Below are positions 8,714 through 16,623 of a DNA stretch of 44,868 bases, piece by piece (the stretch's first letter is position 1; every line of letters starts with the position of its first letter). The translations under genes were made by a program, and so were the position numbers. The DNA comes from Spirochaetota bacterium (lineage in GTDB: Bacteria; Spirochaetota; GWE2-31-10; JAFGQB01). A model generated the notes under the pieces. It saw only the letters and a program-made list of their open reading frames with translations, was not told the origin of the DNA and did not search any database. The stretch covers positions 1-44,868 of the forward strand of contig JAFGQB010000034.1 of NCBI GenBank assembly GCA_016935915.1. The letters run 5' to 3'.

Positions 8714-9172
8714 ATGGCGGTTGCATTAAGGGGCTTTGATGAGGTTGAAAGGTTCATCGGTGCTCTTGATAAGAAGCTATCAAATTATGATGTTCTTTTA
8801 AAAAAGATCGGGCATAGGATTACGCATGAGGCTATACCTGATCATTTTAAAAATAAGAAATCGCCTGACGATAAGCCGTGGCCGGTTTTAAGTAAAAATT
8901 ATGCTGATTATAAAGCAGAAAAAAAAGGATCATTGGATATCCTTATATGGAACGGGAAACTTAAGGATTCCGTAGACTATAAAGTCCATAACATAAGACT
9001 TTTTATAGGTGCAGGAAATGAAGATGTTCCTTATGCAAGGATACATGACCTTGGCGGCAAGGCAGGTAGAAACAGAAAGGTAAAAATACCGCAGAGAAAC
9101 TTTATCGGTATTGGCGATAAGGAAGAGCATATTATCGAAGACACGATCAAATGGTGGGTAAGTAAGAAATGA
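8714..9172 (+). CDS. Phage virion morphogenesis / tail completion protein (Mu gp31, P2 gpS type)
   Basis: The 152-residue protein matches the phage virion morphogenesis family. It has RITHEAIPDHF near the start, DDKPWPVLSKNYADYK, LIWNGKLKDSVDYKV, YARIHDLGGKAGR and IPQRNFIGI near the end, which are the usual landmarks. These proteins act in late head or tail completion. In Mu the equivalent (G) follows the MuF gene; here it lies after gp36, a local rearrangement of gene order. The start immediately follows the previous stop. The end overlaps the next gene as ATGA. Confidence 0.88.
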   Translation: MAVALRGFDEVERFIGALDKKLSNYDVLLKKIGHRITHEAIPDHFKNKKSPDDKPWPVLSKNYADYKAEKKGSLDILIWNGKLKDSVDYKVHNIRLFIGAGNEDVPYARIHDLGGKAGRNRKVKIPQRNFIGIGDKEEHIIEDTIKWWVSKK

Positions 9173-9666
9173 TAAGCGAGATCAAGGATTATTTAAAAAC
9201 ACTTGCTTTAACGGTTACCTTACTGCCGGATGATAAGTGTTATTTGACAGCAAAGGATGAGGCGACTTATAAGCTTCCGGGGTGGATCAGTATATTAACA
9301 TTGTCCGCCAAGCCGGAAAAGACAATGACAAAAGACAATATAAAAGATGAAACCGGAAAGATCATTGTGGTAACGCAAAAGTATAGAATCACACAGCCTG
9401 TAAAGATCGCTTTTTCAGGTTCAAGTGAAACTGAAGTTGATGCATGGATTCAGGCTTTTTTAAGCGGGCTTAAGAGCGGGATAATAATTGAGCAGGGATG
9501 GGTTGAAATCGCTCCTACTCAAATTGAATACGCTGACAGCGAGTCAAAAATCAGGGCTCAATATTTAGGCTCTATAAGCATTGATTTTAATTACGGTATT
9601 TATACCGGTAAAGAATATAATAAAATAAGCGAAGTAACGCTATTAGCCGAGGTGAACTATGAGTGA
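9169..9666 (+). CDS. Tail terminator-like protein (Mu gp37/DUF1834 position)
   Basis: A 165-residue alpha/beta protein whose ATG overlaps the preceding stop (ATGA). It lies between the virion morphogenesis protein and the sheath gene, where Mu has gp37 (K, DUF1834), a tail terminator-type protein. Alternating strands such as GKIIVVTQKYRITQPVKIAF and a central amphipathic helix (VDAWIQAFLSGLKSG) fit that fold. The specific family is not certain from sequence alone. Its stop overlaps the next gene by 8 bp. Confidence 0.6.
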   Translation: MISEIKDYLKTLALTVTLLPDDKCYLTAKDEATYKLPGWISILTLSAKPEKTMTKDNIKDETGKIIVVTQKYRITQPVKIAFSGSSETEVDAWIQAFLSGLKSGIIIEQGWVEIAPTQIEYADSESKIRAQYLGSISIDFNYGIYTGKEYNKISEVTLLAEVNYE

Positions 9667-9895
9667 AAATACAAATGAAAATAAAATGGAAAGTAAATTA
9701 AAAAAATCCAGCCAGTCTGCAGATTCAAATCTTGTGGATATAACTAAACTTATTGATTCAAAAACAAATGTCAGATGGAAAAAAGAGGCATTTATGCAGT
9801 TTGCGAACTTTAAAAAAGGTAAGGTTGTAACCGTTTCTGAGTTTGAAGCTCTCTGGAACAAGTTCTCCAAAGCATATTTAGGAGGCAAATCATGA
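9659..9895 (+). CDS. Small phage protein before the sheath gene (Mu gp38 position)
   Basis: A 78-residue, highly charged protein starting at an ATG with GAGGTG upstream, inside the end of the previous gene. Its stop overlaps the sheath start (ATGA). In Mu a small gp38 gene occupies this slot. The C-terminal part (KEAFMQFANFKKGKVVTVSEFEALW) looks like a small helical domain; no function is known. The tight overlap on both sides supports real translation. Confidence 0.6.
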   Translation: MSENTNENKMESKLKKSSQSADSNLVDITKLIDSKTNVRWKKEAFMQFANFKKGKVVTVSEFEALWNKFSKAYLGGKS

Positions 9896-11295
9896 GCTTT
9901 TACGGCGATGTTAATGAAATAATTGTAGACGGTGTTTCCGGAATATCCGTAAACGCCTCTCCTGCTGCAATATTTGTAGGTACATGTTCAATCGGTACCA
10001 TTGGCAAAAAATATATAATCGGGAAATCAAGCGATTTAGCGTCTCTTTTAGGCAAAGGCAATCTTGTCGACAGGATTAGAGACTTCTTCTTAAAAGCACC
10101 TAAAAATTCCGTAATCATTGCAATTCCTTCAGCCAAAGACGTGGCTGGTTCCATAGGTACCATAACTTTAACGGGCACAGGACAGGCAACATATGTCGGT
10201 TCGGGAACGCCCGCATGCGATGCCGATATTTTAATTAAAATAATAACCGGCGGTGCTTTAAATGTCGCAACCTGTCAGTATTCAATAGACGGCGGAGACA
10301 ACTGGAGCGAGGAAGAAACAATACCTGCTACGGGCATTGTGACAATAGGCGATACAGGAGTCATAGTAACTTTTACATCAGCTGCTACGCCAAGTGAAAG
10401 TTTTGTCACAGGCGATATCTATTCTTTCTCAATTATTTCTGCAACTTCAAGTTTAACCGAAGTAATGAACGCATTGAACATCGGTCTTGAAACATATACA
10501 CCCAGGTTCTGCTACATCGCTCAAGTCTGCGATAATACGGATAAAGCAGCTTTAGGGGCTAGAGCCGATGAATTGTTTGAAGATCATAAACCGACATATT
10601 TCATCTGTGAAGCTAAAATATCTTCAAGTGAAGACATTGATGATTATGTTGACCGTCTCGTAACCGAGAAAGCATCATACTCTCACAGGTTTGTTGTATG
10701 CTGTGCAAGTTTCGGTGAAATCATTCAAACAGACGGTTATGTGCCTAGCAGAAACCACGGCGGGCTTTTGGCAGGCACCATAGCAAGCGCCAGGGTAAAT
10801 CAGTCAATCGGCGAAGTTGCAACTTTTCCTATTACAGTTGCAAAGCTTTCTGATACATGGACTGAAGCTCACAGTAAAACATTGTGCGATGCCGGATATT
10901 GCGTTTTAAGAAAATATTCAGGGCTTTCTTCATATTTCTGGGCTAGAGGAAGAACGATTGCAGATGCTTCAAGCGATTATCAATTTATTGAAACAATTGA
11001 CACCGTCTTTAAAGCGGTGCGTCTTGCAAGGGCAGCTGCTTTAAAAAACCTGCAGTCAGGCATAGAGGATAATCTTGCTTTAAAGAAAATTAAAGAGGAT
11101 ATTGCTGATGCATTAAGCATAATGACAAAAGCAAAACCGAAAGAATTATCCGAAAAAACAGAAGTCATTCTGCCTGAAAATCAGGATATAGTCAATAACG
11201 GACTTGCATTTGAACTGAACTTAAAGGGCATACCGATTCTAGGTTCAATCTCTTTATATTTCCTTTATTCTTATGCAGATCCGTTTGAAAGCTAA
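9892..11295 (+). CDS. Contractile tail sheath protein (Mu gp39/L type)
   Basis: The 467-residue protein is preceded by an AGGAGG ribosome-binding site and overlaps the upstream stop. The N-terminus ISVNASPAAIFVGTCSIGTIGK, a central domain with beta strands, a conserved sheath-like region around DYVDRLVTEKASYSHRF, and a C-terminal domain with ALKNLQSGIEDNLALK are consistent with tail sheath proteins. It would polymerise around the tube and contract on infection, which shows that the phage is a myovirus. The tube gene follows after 15 bp. Confidence 0.88.
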   Translation: MSFYGDVNEIIVDGVSGISVNASPAAIFVGTCSIGTIGKKYIIGKSSDLASLLGKGNLVDRIRDFFLKAPKNSVIIAIPSAKDVAGSIGTITLTGTGQATYVGSGTPACDADILIKIITGGALNVATCQYSIDGGDNWSEEETIPATGIVTIGDTGVIVTFTSAATPSESFVTGDIYSFSIISATSSLTEVMNALNIGLETYTPRFCYIAQVCDNTDKAALGARADELFEDHKPTYFICEAKISSSEDIDDYVDRLVTEKASYSHRFVVCCASFGEIIQTDGYVPSRNHGGLLAGTIASARVNQSIGEVATFPITVAKLSDTWTEAHSKTLCDAGYCVLRKYSGLSSYFWARGRTIADASSDYQFIETIDTVFKAVRLARAAALKNLQSGIEDNLALKKIKEDIADALSIMTKAKPKELSEKTEVILPENQDIVNNGLAFELNLKGIPILGSISLYFLYSYADPFES

Positions 11296-11310
11296 AAAAG
11301 GAGCATATCG

Positions 11311-11763
11311 ATGATTAACGGAAAAAAATACAGCTGGGAAGATATATCAATGTTTTTAGCAGCACATTTGTCATGGTCTTTTGATGACGTTTCATGGGAT
11401 CAGAGCAAGAAAAAAGAAGCCGTGTACGGTGTGGGATCAAAGCCCATAGGCTATGTTAACGGCGACTGGGAAGCAAGCGGTAAAGTTAATATGCTGTTAG
11501 AAGAATATAAACAGATGATAACTTATGCAAAAGGAATAACTAGCGGAATATTCGGTTTCAAGCCGTTTAATATTGTAGTCAATTACGCTAATGATGAAGA
11601 GATGCCTCATACCGACACTCTACTTCAATGTTCTTTTACGAAAATAGGAAGGAAGTTCAATAGAAACGGCAAACAAATGGTTGAACTGGAGTTCTTAATT
11701 TTCGGAGACATTAAAGAAGGCGATGTTACAAATACTCTTGTATCGGCATCAGGTGAATTGTAA
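11311..11763 (+). CDS. Tail tube protein (Mu gp40/M type)
   Basis: The 150-residue protein directly after the sheath starts with INGKKYSWEDISMFL and has the tube-protein landmarks KPIGYVNGDWEASGKVNML and MPHTDTLLQCSFTKIGRKF. It would form the inner tube through which DNA passes. AAAGGAG lies 8 nt upstream of the ATG. The spacing sheath-tube-chaperone-tape measure is the standard contractile tail order. Confidence 0.88.
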   Translation: MINGKKYSWEDISMFLAAHLSWSFDDVSWDQSKKKEAVYGVGSKPIGYVNGDWEASGKVNMLLEEYKQMITYAKGITSGIFGFKPFNIVVNYANDEEMPHTDTLLQCSFTKIGRKFNRNGKQMVELEFLIFGDIKEGDVTNTLVSASGEL

Positions 11764-11786
11764 ATAAAAAAATAAAGGAATAATAT

Positions 11787-12119
11787 ATGAATGAAGAAAA
11801 TAAAGAAAAACTTCCAAAAGATGTATTGCAGGCTAAAGAAAAAGGATTTCAGGTTATAGCGCTGGAAAGTTCGGATGTAACATTTTATTTCAGAAAACCT
11901 ACGTCTGTTGAAATTAAAAGATTTTTTGACGAAGTTGCAAACGAACGGGGAAAACTGGGATCAAGAATGGACAGTCTGGTCAGAAGCTGCCGGCTTTATC
12001 CTTCTTCAGAAGAATATGAAAAACTGCTTTCAGACAAACCCGGGCTATTTGTTTCAATATATAATGCCATACAGGAAGAGTTAGGTTTTAATGACTCTTT
12101 TTTGCTGAAAAAGTTGTAG
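11787..12119 (+). CDS. Tail assembly chaperone, short form (Mu gp41-like)
   Basis: The 110-residue protein lies between tube and tape-measure genes, the conserved place of the tail assembly chaperone. Its N-terminal half (GFQVIALESSDVTFYFRKPT) resembles gp41-type chaperones. AAAGGAA precedes the ATG. Near the 3' end (12098-12104) it carries the exact slippery heptamer T TTT TTG in the right frame. A fraction of ribosomes is therefore expected to shift to -1 and make a longer chaperone (see next entry). The chaperone binds the tape measure during tail assembly and is absent from the virion. Confidence 0.85.
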   Translation: MNEENKEKLPKDVLQAKEKGFQVIALESSDVTFYFRKPTSVEIKRFFDEVANERGKLGSRMDSLVRSCRLYPSSEEYEKLLSDKPGLFVSIYNAIQEELGFNDSFLLKKL

Positions 12120-12352
12120 AGAAACGTAACCGGTATCTCTCCAACTCGTATCGGCAGATGACTGTTTTAATTGAGAAATACCGTCCTGGTGTTGATATAA
12201 AAAAGCTTGATCTTGACGAGTTTTGCGAAGAGTTTGTAAAAGCCGAATGGCTTGAGGAGAGATTTTTCGAAAAACTGAAAATAGCCGTAAATCATGGTTT
12301 TGCGGGAAAAGATGACGGAGAAAATGAAAATGAAATAAAAGAACAGGTTTGA
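11787..12352 (+). CDS. Tail assembly chaperone, long form by -1 ribosomal frameshift (gp41-gp42 fusion)
   Basis: In the zero frame the gene ends at TAG 12117. A slip of -1 at codons TTT-TTG (12099-12104) continues from 12104 without a stop to TGA 12350-12352, giving a 188-residue product. The new part begins AEKVVEKRNRYLSNSYRQ and ends EIKEQV. Taken alone, the downstream frame has an ATG only at 12158, with no ribosome-binding site, which argues against independent translation. Frameshifted paired chaperones are conserved in long-tailed phages, including Mu. The tape-measure gene starts 4 bp after the stop. Confidence 0.85.
12098..12104 (+). promoter_or_regulatory. Programmed -1 frameshift slippery site T TTT TTG
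   Basis: Six T followed by G in the register X XXY YYZ: T at 12098 is the third base of a Ser codon, then TTT and TTG are read in frame zero. After a -1 slip both tRNAs re-pair on TTT and TTT. A short stem (AGAGA at 12118-12122 with TCTCT at 12136-12140) lies 13 nt downstream and could stimulate slipping. The zero-frame stop is only four codons downstream. Confidence 0.85.
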
Positions 12353-12355
12353 AAG

Positions 12356-14275
12356 ATGGAAAAAACTTTTAAAACATTTATAGTATTGGATTTAATAGAT
12401 AAGATAACCCGCCCGTTGTCTTCCGTAAAAAAATCAATAAAAACTTTCAATGATGCAATTGAACCATTAACAAAAATCGGTGTTAAGATGACGACCCTGG
12501 GAATCGCTTCCGGAGCTGTAGTGTTCGGACTTGCAAAAACCGCATCGCAGATGCAGGACCTTCAAAGTCAGTTTACGGTATTTTTAGGAGACGGACAAAA
12601 AGCAGTTGAAATGTTAGCTGATCTGAAAAAATATGCAGGTCAAACAAAGTTTGAAATACCAGAGGTTGCTACTGCAGGGAAGCAGCTTTTAGGATTCGGT
12701 TTTACTGCAGGCGATGTAATGCCTACAATCAAAAAGCTTGCCGATGTTGCAACTGGTCTCGGTATTCCAATAGGTGATTTAACATATCTTTTCGGTACTC
12801 TTAAGTCTGCTGGCAAAGCTACAACTATGGATTTGAATCAGTTTGCAATGCGTGGGATTCCTGTCTGGAAAGAGCTTGAAAAGGCAACAGGTTTGGCAGG
12901 ACAGTCATTGCGCAAATATGTTGAACAGGGGAATGTTGATTTTAAGACTATTGATAAAATCTTTACAGGTATGACCAGTAAAGGCGGCCAGTATTTCGGT
13001 ATGGTTGATAAATTGAGTAAAAACTTCAGCGTGGGCTTGTCAAATGTTGGAGATGCGGTAAAAGGATTAGCCACTGCTTTGGGATCACCAATGCTTTCTC
13101 CTCTTACAAAACTGTTGTCGGGATTTTCCAGTTTCTTAAACGGAATAACCGCTTTTTTGGAAAAACATAAAATACTTAATAAATTATTATCATACACAAT
13201 TTTAATACTTACGGGATTAGCCATACCTTTAGGGATAGCTGTAGTTTTATATGCTAATTGGCATAAAATTACCAGATCCTTGACTGTAAGTAAACTTGTA
13301 TTTTCTAAAAGCATAAAACTATTAACAGCCGATATCTGGAAAAATATTACAGCAACAAAAGTCTGGCAGATGGTATCGGGAGGCTTTAAAACGGGCGGTT
13401 TATTGGGAGGCATAAAAGGTCTTTCCGGAGCATTCGGAGGGCTGACGCTTTCTATAATAAAATCAAGCATTGCATTTTTAACAAGCCCTATAGGTTTGAT
13501 CATCGCCGCTGTTGTTTTACTCGGTTTATATATTTATAGAATGGTTAAACACTGGGATAGTTATTCAAAGTTTTTTAAAAATATCTTTGCCGGCGTAATA
13601 CAGCAGTTTGACAGGTTAAAGAAAAATCTTAAACCTTTGTTTGATATGCTTAAACCCATTAAAGACTTTTTTGCCAACCTCTTTAAAAATATCGATATGG
13701 GATGGCTTGATGCAATTTTGTTCGGACTCGGCTTTATTTTGGGCGTTATAGAAGTAATATTCGGTACTGTTTTGAATACCATAGGAGAAATAGTTCTAGG
13801 CGGTATCAATGACGTTATAGAAGGCGTTAAAATGATATTTGAAGGTGATGTTCTGGCCGGATTTGCTAAGATTTTTACAGGACTTTTTAAAATCATGGCA
13901 TGGCCGTTATTATCTTTAATAAAAGGTATAATAAATCTCTGGAACAGTTTGAATAAAAAATTTGAATGGAATCTAGAAATACCCCAGCTTCCGGAGTTTG
14001 CAAACGGCGTATCCAATTTCGGAGGCGGTCTTGCCGTCGTGGGCGAAGACGGACCGGAACTGGTTAACCTGGGAAGAGGATCAAGCGTTTATTCCAATGA
14101 TAAATCGAAAAGTCTGATAAATAGTTTTAATAAAGGGCAGTCTGCTGGTCAGACAATCATAAACAATCATTATTATATAGACAAGGTTGAAATAACCCCT
14201 GATAAAATAACGGATATATCAAAAATTGTTAATCTCTTTAATATTATTGAAAAGGAGGCTTCCTATGCAAGTTAG
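12356..14275 (+). CDS. Tail tape measure protein
   Basis: The 639-residue protein sets tail length and forms part of the DNA-ejection channel. The N-terminal tape-measure domain is recognisable around residues 60-230 (ASQMQDLQSQFTVFLGDG, FAMRGIPVWKELEKATG). Three or more hydrophobic segments lie between about 270 and 500 (LLSYTILILTGLAIPLGIAV, GLIIAAVVLLGLYIY). The C-terminal end has the common tape-measure sequence GLAVVGEDGPELVNLGRGSSVY. It is relatively short for the class, which suggests a short tail. It starts 4 bp after the frameshifted chaperone and overlaps the next gene by 11 bp. Confidence 0.92.
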   Translation: MEKTFKTFIVLDLIDKITRPLSSVKKSIKTFNDAIEPLTKIGVKMTTLGIASGAVVFGLAKTASQMQDLQSQFTVFLGDGQKAVEMLADLKKYAGQTKFEIPEVATAGKQLLGFGFTAGDVMPTIKKLADVATGLGIPIGDLTYLFGTLKSAGKATTMDLNQFAMRGIPVWKELEKATGLAGQSLRKYVEQGNVDFKTIDKIFTGMTSKGGQYFGMVDKLSKNFSVGLSNVGDAVKGLATALGSPMLSPLTKLLSGFSSFLNGITAFLEKHKILNKLLSYTILILTGLAIPLGIAVVLYANWHKITRSLTVSKLVFSKSIKLLTADIWKNITATKVWQMVSGGFKTGGLLGGIKGLSGAFGGLTLSIIKSSIAFLTSPIGLIIAAVVLLGLYIYRMVKHWDSYSKFFKNIFAGVIQQFDRLKKNLKPLFDMLKPIKDFFANLFKNIDMGWLDAILFGLGFILGVIEVIFGTVLNTIGEIVLGGINDVIEGVKMIFEGDVLAGFAKIFTGLFKIMAWPLLSLIKGIINLWNSLNKKFEWNLEIPQLPEFANGVSNFGGGLAVVGEDGPELVNLGRGSSVYSNDKSKSLINSFNKGQSAGQTIINNHYYIDKVEITPDKITDISKIVNLFNIIEKEASYAS

Positions 14276-14822
14276 ACAGGATATTCCCATATTCGGTTAT
14301 GTTTATCTTAACGGTGAAGAAATACAGGGAACATTGAAATCAATATCTGTAGGAGGCGCCATTATATATGAAAAATCCGGAGCCGAAAAAGCGCAATCAA
14401 AAAAGAAAATAGTTTCAGGCTATGAGGATAAAACCGTAAGCATTACATATCAGATAATAAGTAAAAGCGATGATGAGGCTTCCGATCATGAGAGCCTTAT
14501 GGAACAGGTTGAAGCAATTGAAAACATGTTCATGAAAACAGAGGAAAAGCTTCCGAAAGTATATTTTATCGATCATCCGTTGTTAAAAGCAAGGCACATT
14601 GAAAGAGTATTGTTTAAATCTTTTAATTCTGATGTTTCAACCGGCGTCAAACAATGCAATGCGACCTTGGAGTTTATTGAATTTGTGCCGGCAAAATATG
14701 AAGTTATTGATAAGGAAACCGCTGCATCGCTTAATGCTTCAGAAAATCAAAAACAAAAAAATCAAAGGGATTTTGTTGAAGAAGGCAGACAGAAGGCTAT
14801 AAAAACAATAACAGGAAAATAA
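14265..14822 (+). CDS. Tail/baseplate protein at Mu gp43 position
   Basis: The ATG at 14265 has AAAGGAGG 8 nt upstream, so it is preferred over an in-frame start 39 nt earlier inside the tape-measure gene. The product has 185 residues. It starts with a beta-rich domain (IPIFGYVYLNGEEIQGTLK, VSITYQIISK) and ends with a charged helix. The location between tape measure and hub corresponds to Mu gp43 (N) or the tail adaptor that carries the hub. No firm family was recognised (DUF6046-like features are possible). Baseplate hub attachment is inferred. Confidence 0.6.
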   Translation: MQVRQDIPIFGYVYLNGEEIQGTLKSISVGGAIIYEKSGAEKAQSKKKIVSGYEDKTVSITYQIISKSDDEASDHESLMEQVEAIENMFMKTEEKLPKVYFIDHPLLKARHIERVLFKSFNSDVSTGVKQCNATLEFIEFVPAKYEVIDKETAASLNASENQKQKNQRDFVEEGRQKAIKTITGK

Positions 14823-14823
14823 T

Positions 14824-15522
14824 ATGGATGTTATACAGGTTTTTGTGAGGTTAAAACATAACAATATTATTCTTGAGAGAAATTATAATTACCAGATTAT
14901 TAAATATCTGTTCGGATTTAACGAGTTTGCTACTTTCAGGATCCAAAAAGATTATTATAAGGCAAATGAGATAAAAATAAAAAAAGATGATAAAATATTA
15001 TTTCAGATATCAACCGACGGCAATAATTATATAGATATATTTGACGGAGTGGTTGCTGTGCCGGTTAAAGAAAACGAAACCGGCTTTATAATCGATGCAG
15101 ATAATAATACGGTTCTAAAAGAAAAGTTCCAGGAGACTTTTGAAGATGTCAAAATGTCTGAAGTATTATCAAAACTTGCCGGTTATGAATTGTTGATCAA
15201 TGATATGACTTTCAAAAGAATTGTCTTGAAAGGCACAAAAAAACAATGTCTTTTAAACGTTATTAAAACAGCTTCAACATATCTTCAAAAAACAGTTTAC
15301 TGCTATTATTCCGCTGGTAAAATCGTGATCACGGACAATTTGTCAGGAAAGATATTCAATGTTGATGAATATACGGTCAGAAAAGAAGGATTGTATATTA
15401 CAATATTTCCTATACCCGAACTTACTATAAAAGATCAGCTTTCATATAATAATACAATATATAATCTTGAATCTCTTGTTTTTGAAGACAATAAAATATT
15501 ATGCGAGGTGCTTCCTGCATGA
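14824..15522 (+). CDS. Baseplate hub protein (Mu gp44/P, gpD-like)
   Basis: The 232-residue protein begins one base after the previous stop. Strand-rich segments (ATFRIQKDYYKANEIKIKKDD, YIDIFDGVV), a LysM-like middle region (VLSKLAGYELLINDMTFKRI) and position immediately before the spike gene match the hub proteins of contractile tails, which hold the spike at the tail tip. It is shorter than Mu gpP (about 380 residues), so it is a minimal version. The stop overlaps the following ATG. Confidence 0.68.
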   Translation: MDVIQVFVRLKHNNIILERNYNYQIIKYLFGFNEFATFRIQKDYYKANEIKIKKDDKILFQISTDGNNYIDIFDGVVAVPVKENETGFIIDADNNTVLKEKFQETFEDVKMSEVLSKLAGYELLINDMTFKRIVLKGTKKQCLLNVIKTASTYLQKTVYCYYSAGKIVITDNLSGKIFNVDEYTVRKEGLYITIFPIPELTIKDQLSYNNTIYNLESLVFEDNKILCEVLPA

Positions 15523-16199
15523 CAAAAGAAGGGTTTTATAACGACATAAAGAATTATATAGACAGTATTTATTCTTTTCCCACAGAAGCAAAAGTTATAA
15601 AGATATATACGGAAAAAGGCAAATATTATCTCGATGCAAAGGAATTGAATCTTGACGGATCGGAATCGCCGGTTATATATCCGAAAGTGGAAATCCCAAA
15701 AATATGGGGATCGGTAAACGGCGGTATTTTCTGCATTCCTTCAAAAGACGCAATTGTCAGGATCAATTTTAAAAAAGGCAATAAGAACCATCCTTATGTC
15801 GAGAGTGTTTTAGGATCCTCTTTTGATTTGGAACATAAAGAAAACGAGTTTATTTTAATCAATAACACTCAGAAAATACACATTAAAGATAATTATATTT
15901 TAATACAGGCTGACAATAATTTTGCAGTTGAACTGGATAAAAATAACGGTTCGATAAAACTGCAGACGGCAAATGAGACCTTTGACCTCTCCGGTCTTAT
16001 TGAATTAAAGAATGCTGCCGGCAGCTTGAAAGATTGTCTTGATGATCTGGCTGATTTGTTAAATGAGGTTGCGACTGTAACATCTGTTCTCGCCACATCC
16101 GGCAATGAAACCAATCAGACCGCTGTTCCAGGACAATTTATTTCAACTTTAAACAATATTGCTTTAGCCAAAACTTTTATTGCGTCAATATTCAAATAA
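15519..16199 (+). CDS. Baseplate assembly / tail spike protein (gpV, Mu gp45 type)
   Basis: The ATG at 15519 overlaps the hub stop (ATGA) and has GCGAGGTG 8 nt upstream, so it is chosen over the in-frame ATG at 15501; 226 residues. An OB-fold-like region around 50-105 (PKIWGSVNGGIFCIPSKDA, VRINFKKGNKNHPYVESVLG) is the gpV/VgrG-type spike landmark. It is followed by a repetitive beta part (IHIKDNYILIQADNNFAVEL) and a helical C-terminus. It would form the trimeric membrane-piercing tip. Confidence 0.82.
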   Translation: MTKEGFYNDIKNYIDSIYSFPTEAKVIKIYTEKGKYYLDAKELNLDGSESPVIYPKVEIPKIWGSVNGGIFCIPSKDAIVRINFKKGNKNHPYVESVLGSSFDLEHKENEFILINNTQKIHIKDNYILIQADNNFAVELDKNNGSIKLQTANETFDLSGLIELKNAAGSLKDCLDDLADLLNEVATVTSVLATSGNETNQTAVPGQFISTLNNIALAKTFIASIFK

Positions 16200-16209
16200 A
16201 GGAGAAGCA

Positions 16210-16623
16210 ATGAGCGATAGCGTTTTTTACGGAACTGACATTATGATTGATGATGACATGAAGATCGGATTTGCCGGCAATGATTTTAAATTGGCGTCAG
16301 GTATTGAACGTGTTTTGCAGGCGATAAAAAAAAGATTGAAAACGCCTAAGGGAAGCCTGTTTTATGATTTAACTTACGGAAGCGAATTATATAAGTTTGT
16401 GCAGACCGGATTTACCAAAGAAAAACTTTCATATTTTGAAAGCATGATAAAAGATTGTTTGAAAAATGAACCGCTTATAAAAAGCGATTCCATAACAATA
16501 TCAACGGTTAAAAAAGATATTACAGGCTTTTACTGCAGGGTTTCTTTCGGGATATATAATTATGATAACGATTTAAATCTTGTTATAAGCGCTGATAAAG
16601 TTTTAAAAATATGGAGTGAATAA
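16210..16623 (+). CDS. Baseplate wedge protein (gpW/gp25-like, Mu gp46)
   Basis: The ATG at 16210 follows GGAGAAG by 3 nt, with AAAGGAG at 16198-16204; it is chosen over a start 30 nt earlier within the spike gene. The 137-residue protein has the gp25-like pattern: FKLASGIERVLQAIKKRLKT, KGSLFYDLTYGSELYKFV and a terminal strand set. It forms part of the baseplate wedge with gpJ and gpI. The stop overlaps the next start (TAATG). Confidence 0.82.
   Translation: MSDSVFYGTDIMIDDDMKIGFAGNDFKLASGIERVLQAIKKRLKTPKGSLFYDLTYGSELYKFVQTGFTKEKLSYFESMIKDCLKNEPLIKSDSITISTVKKDITGFYCRVSFGIYNYDNDLNLVISADKVLKIWSE

Noticed and set aside
12158..12352. Independent small gene starting at ATG 12158
   Set aside because: There is no ribosome-binding site, and the frame is open upstream to the slippery heptamer, so it is the frameshift extension of the tail chaperone.
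12838..13503. 221-codon open frame on the minus strand
   Set aside because: It lies wholly within the tape measure gene, has no ribosome-binding site, and its translation has no domain-like pattern; it is a shadow of the plus-strand codons.
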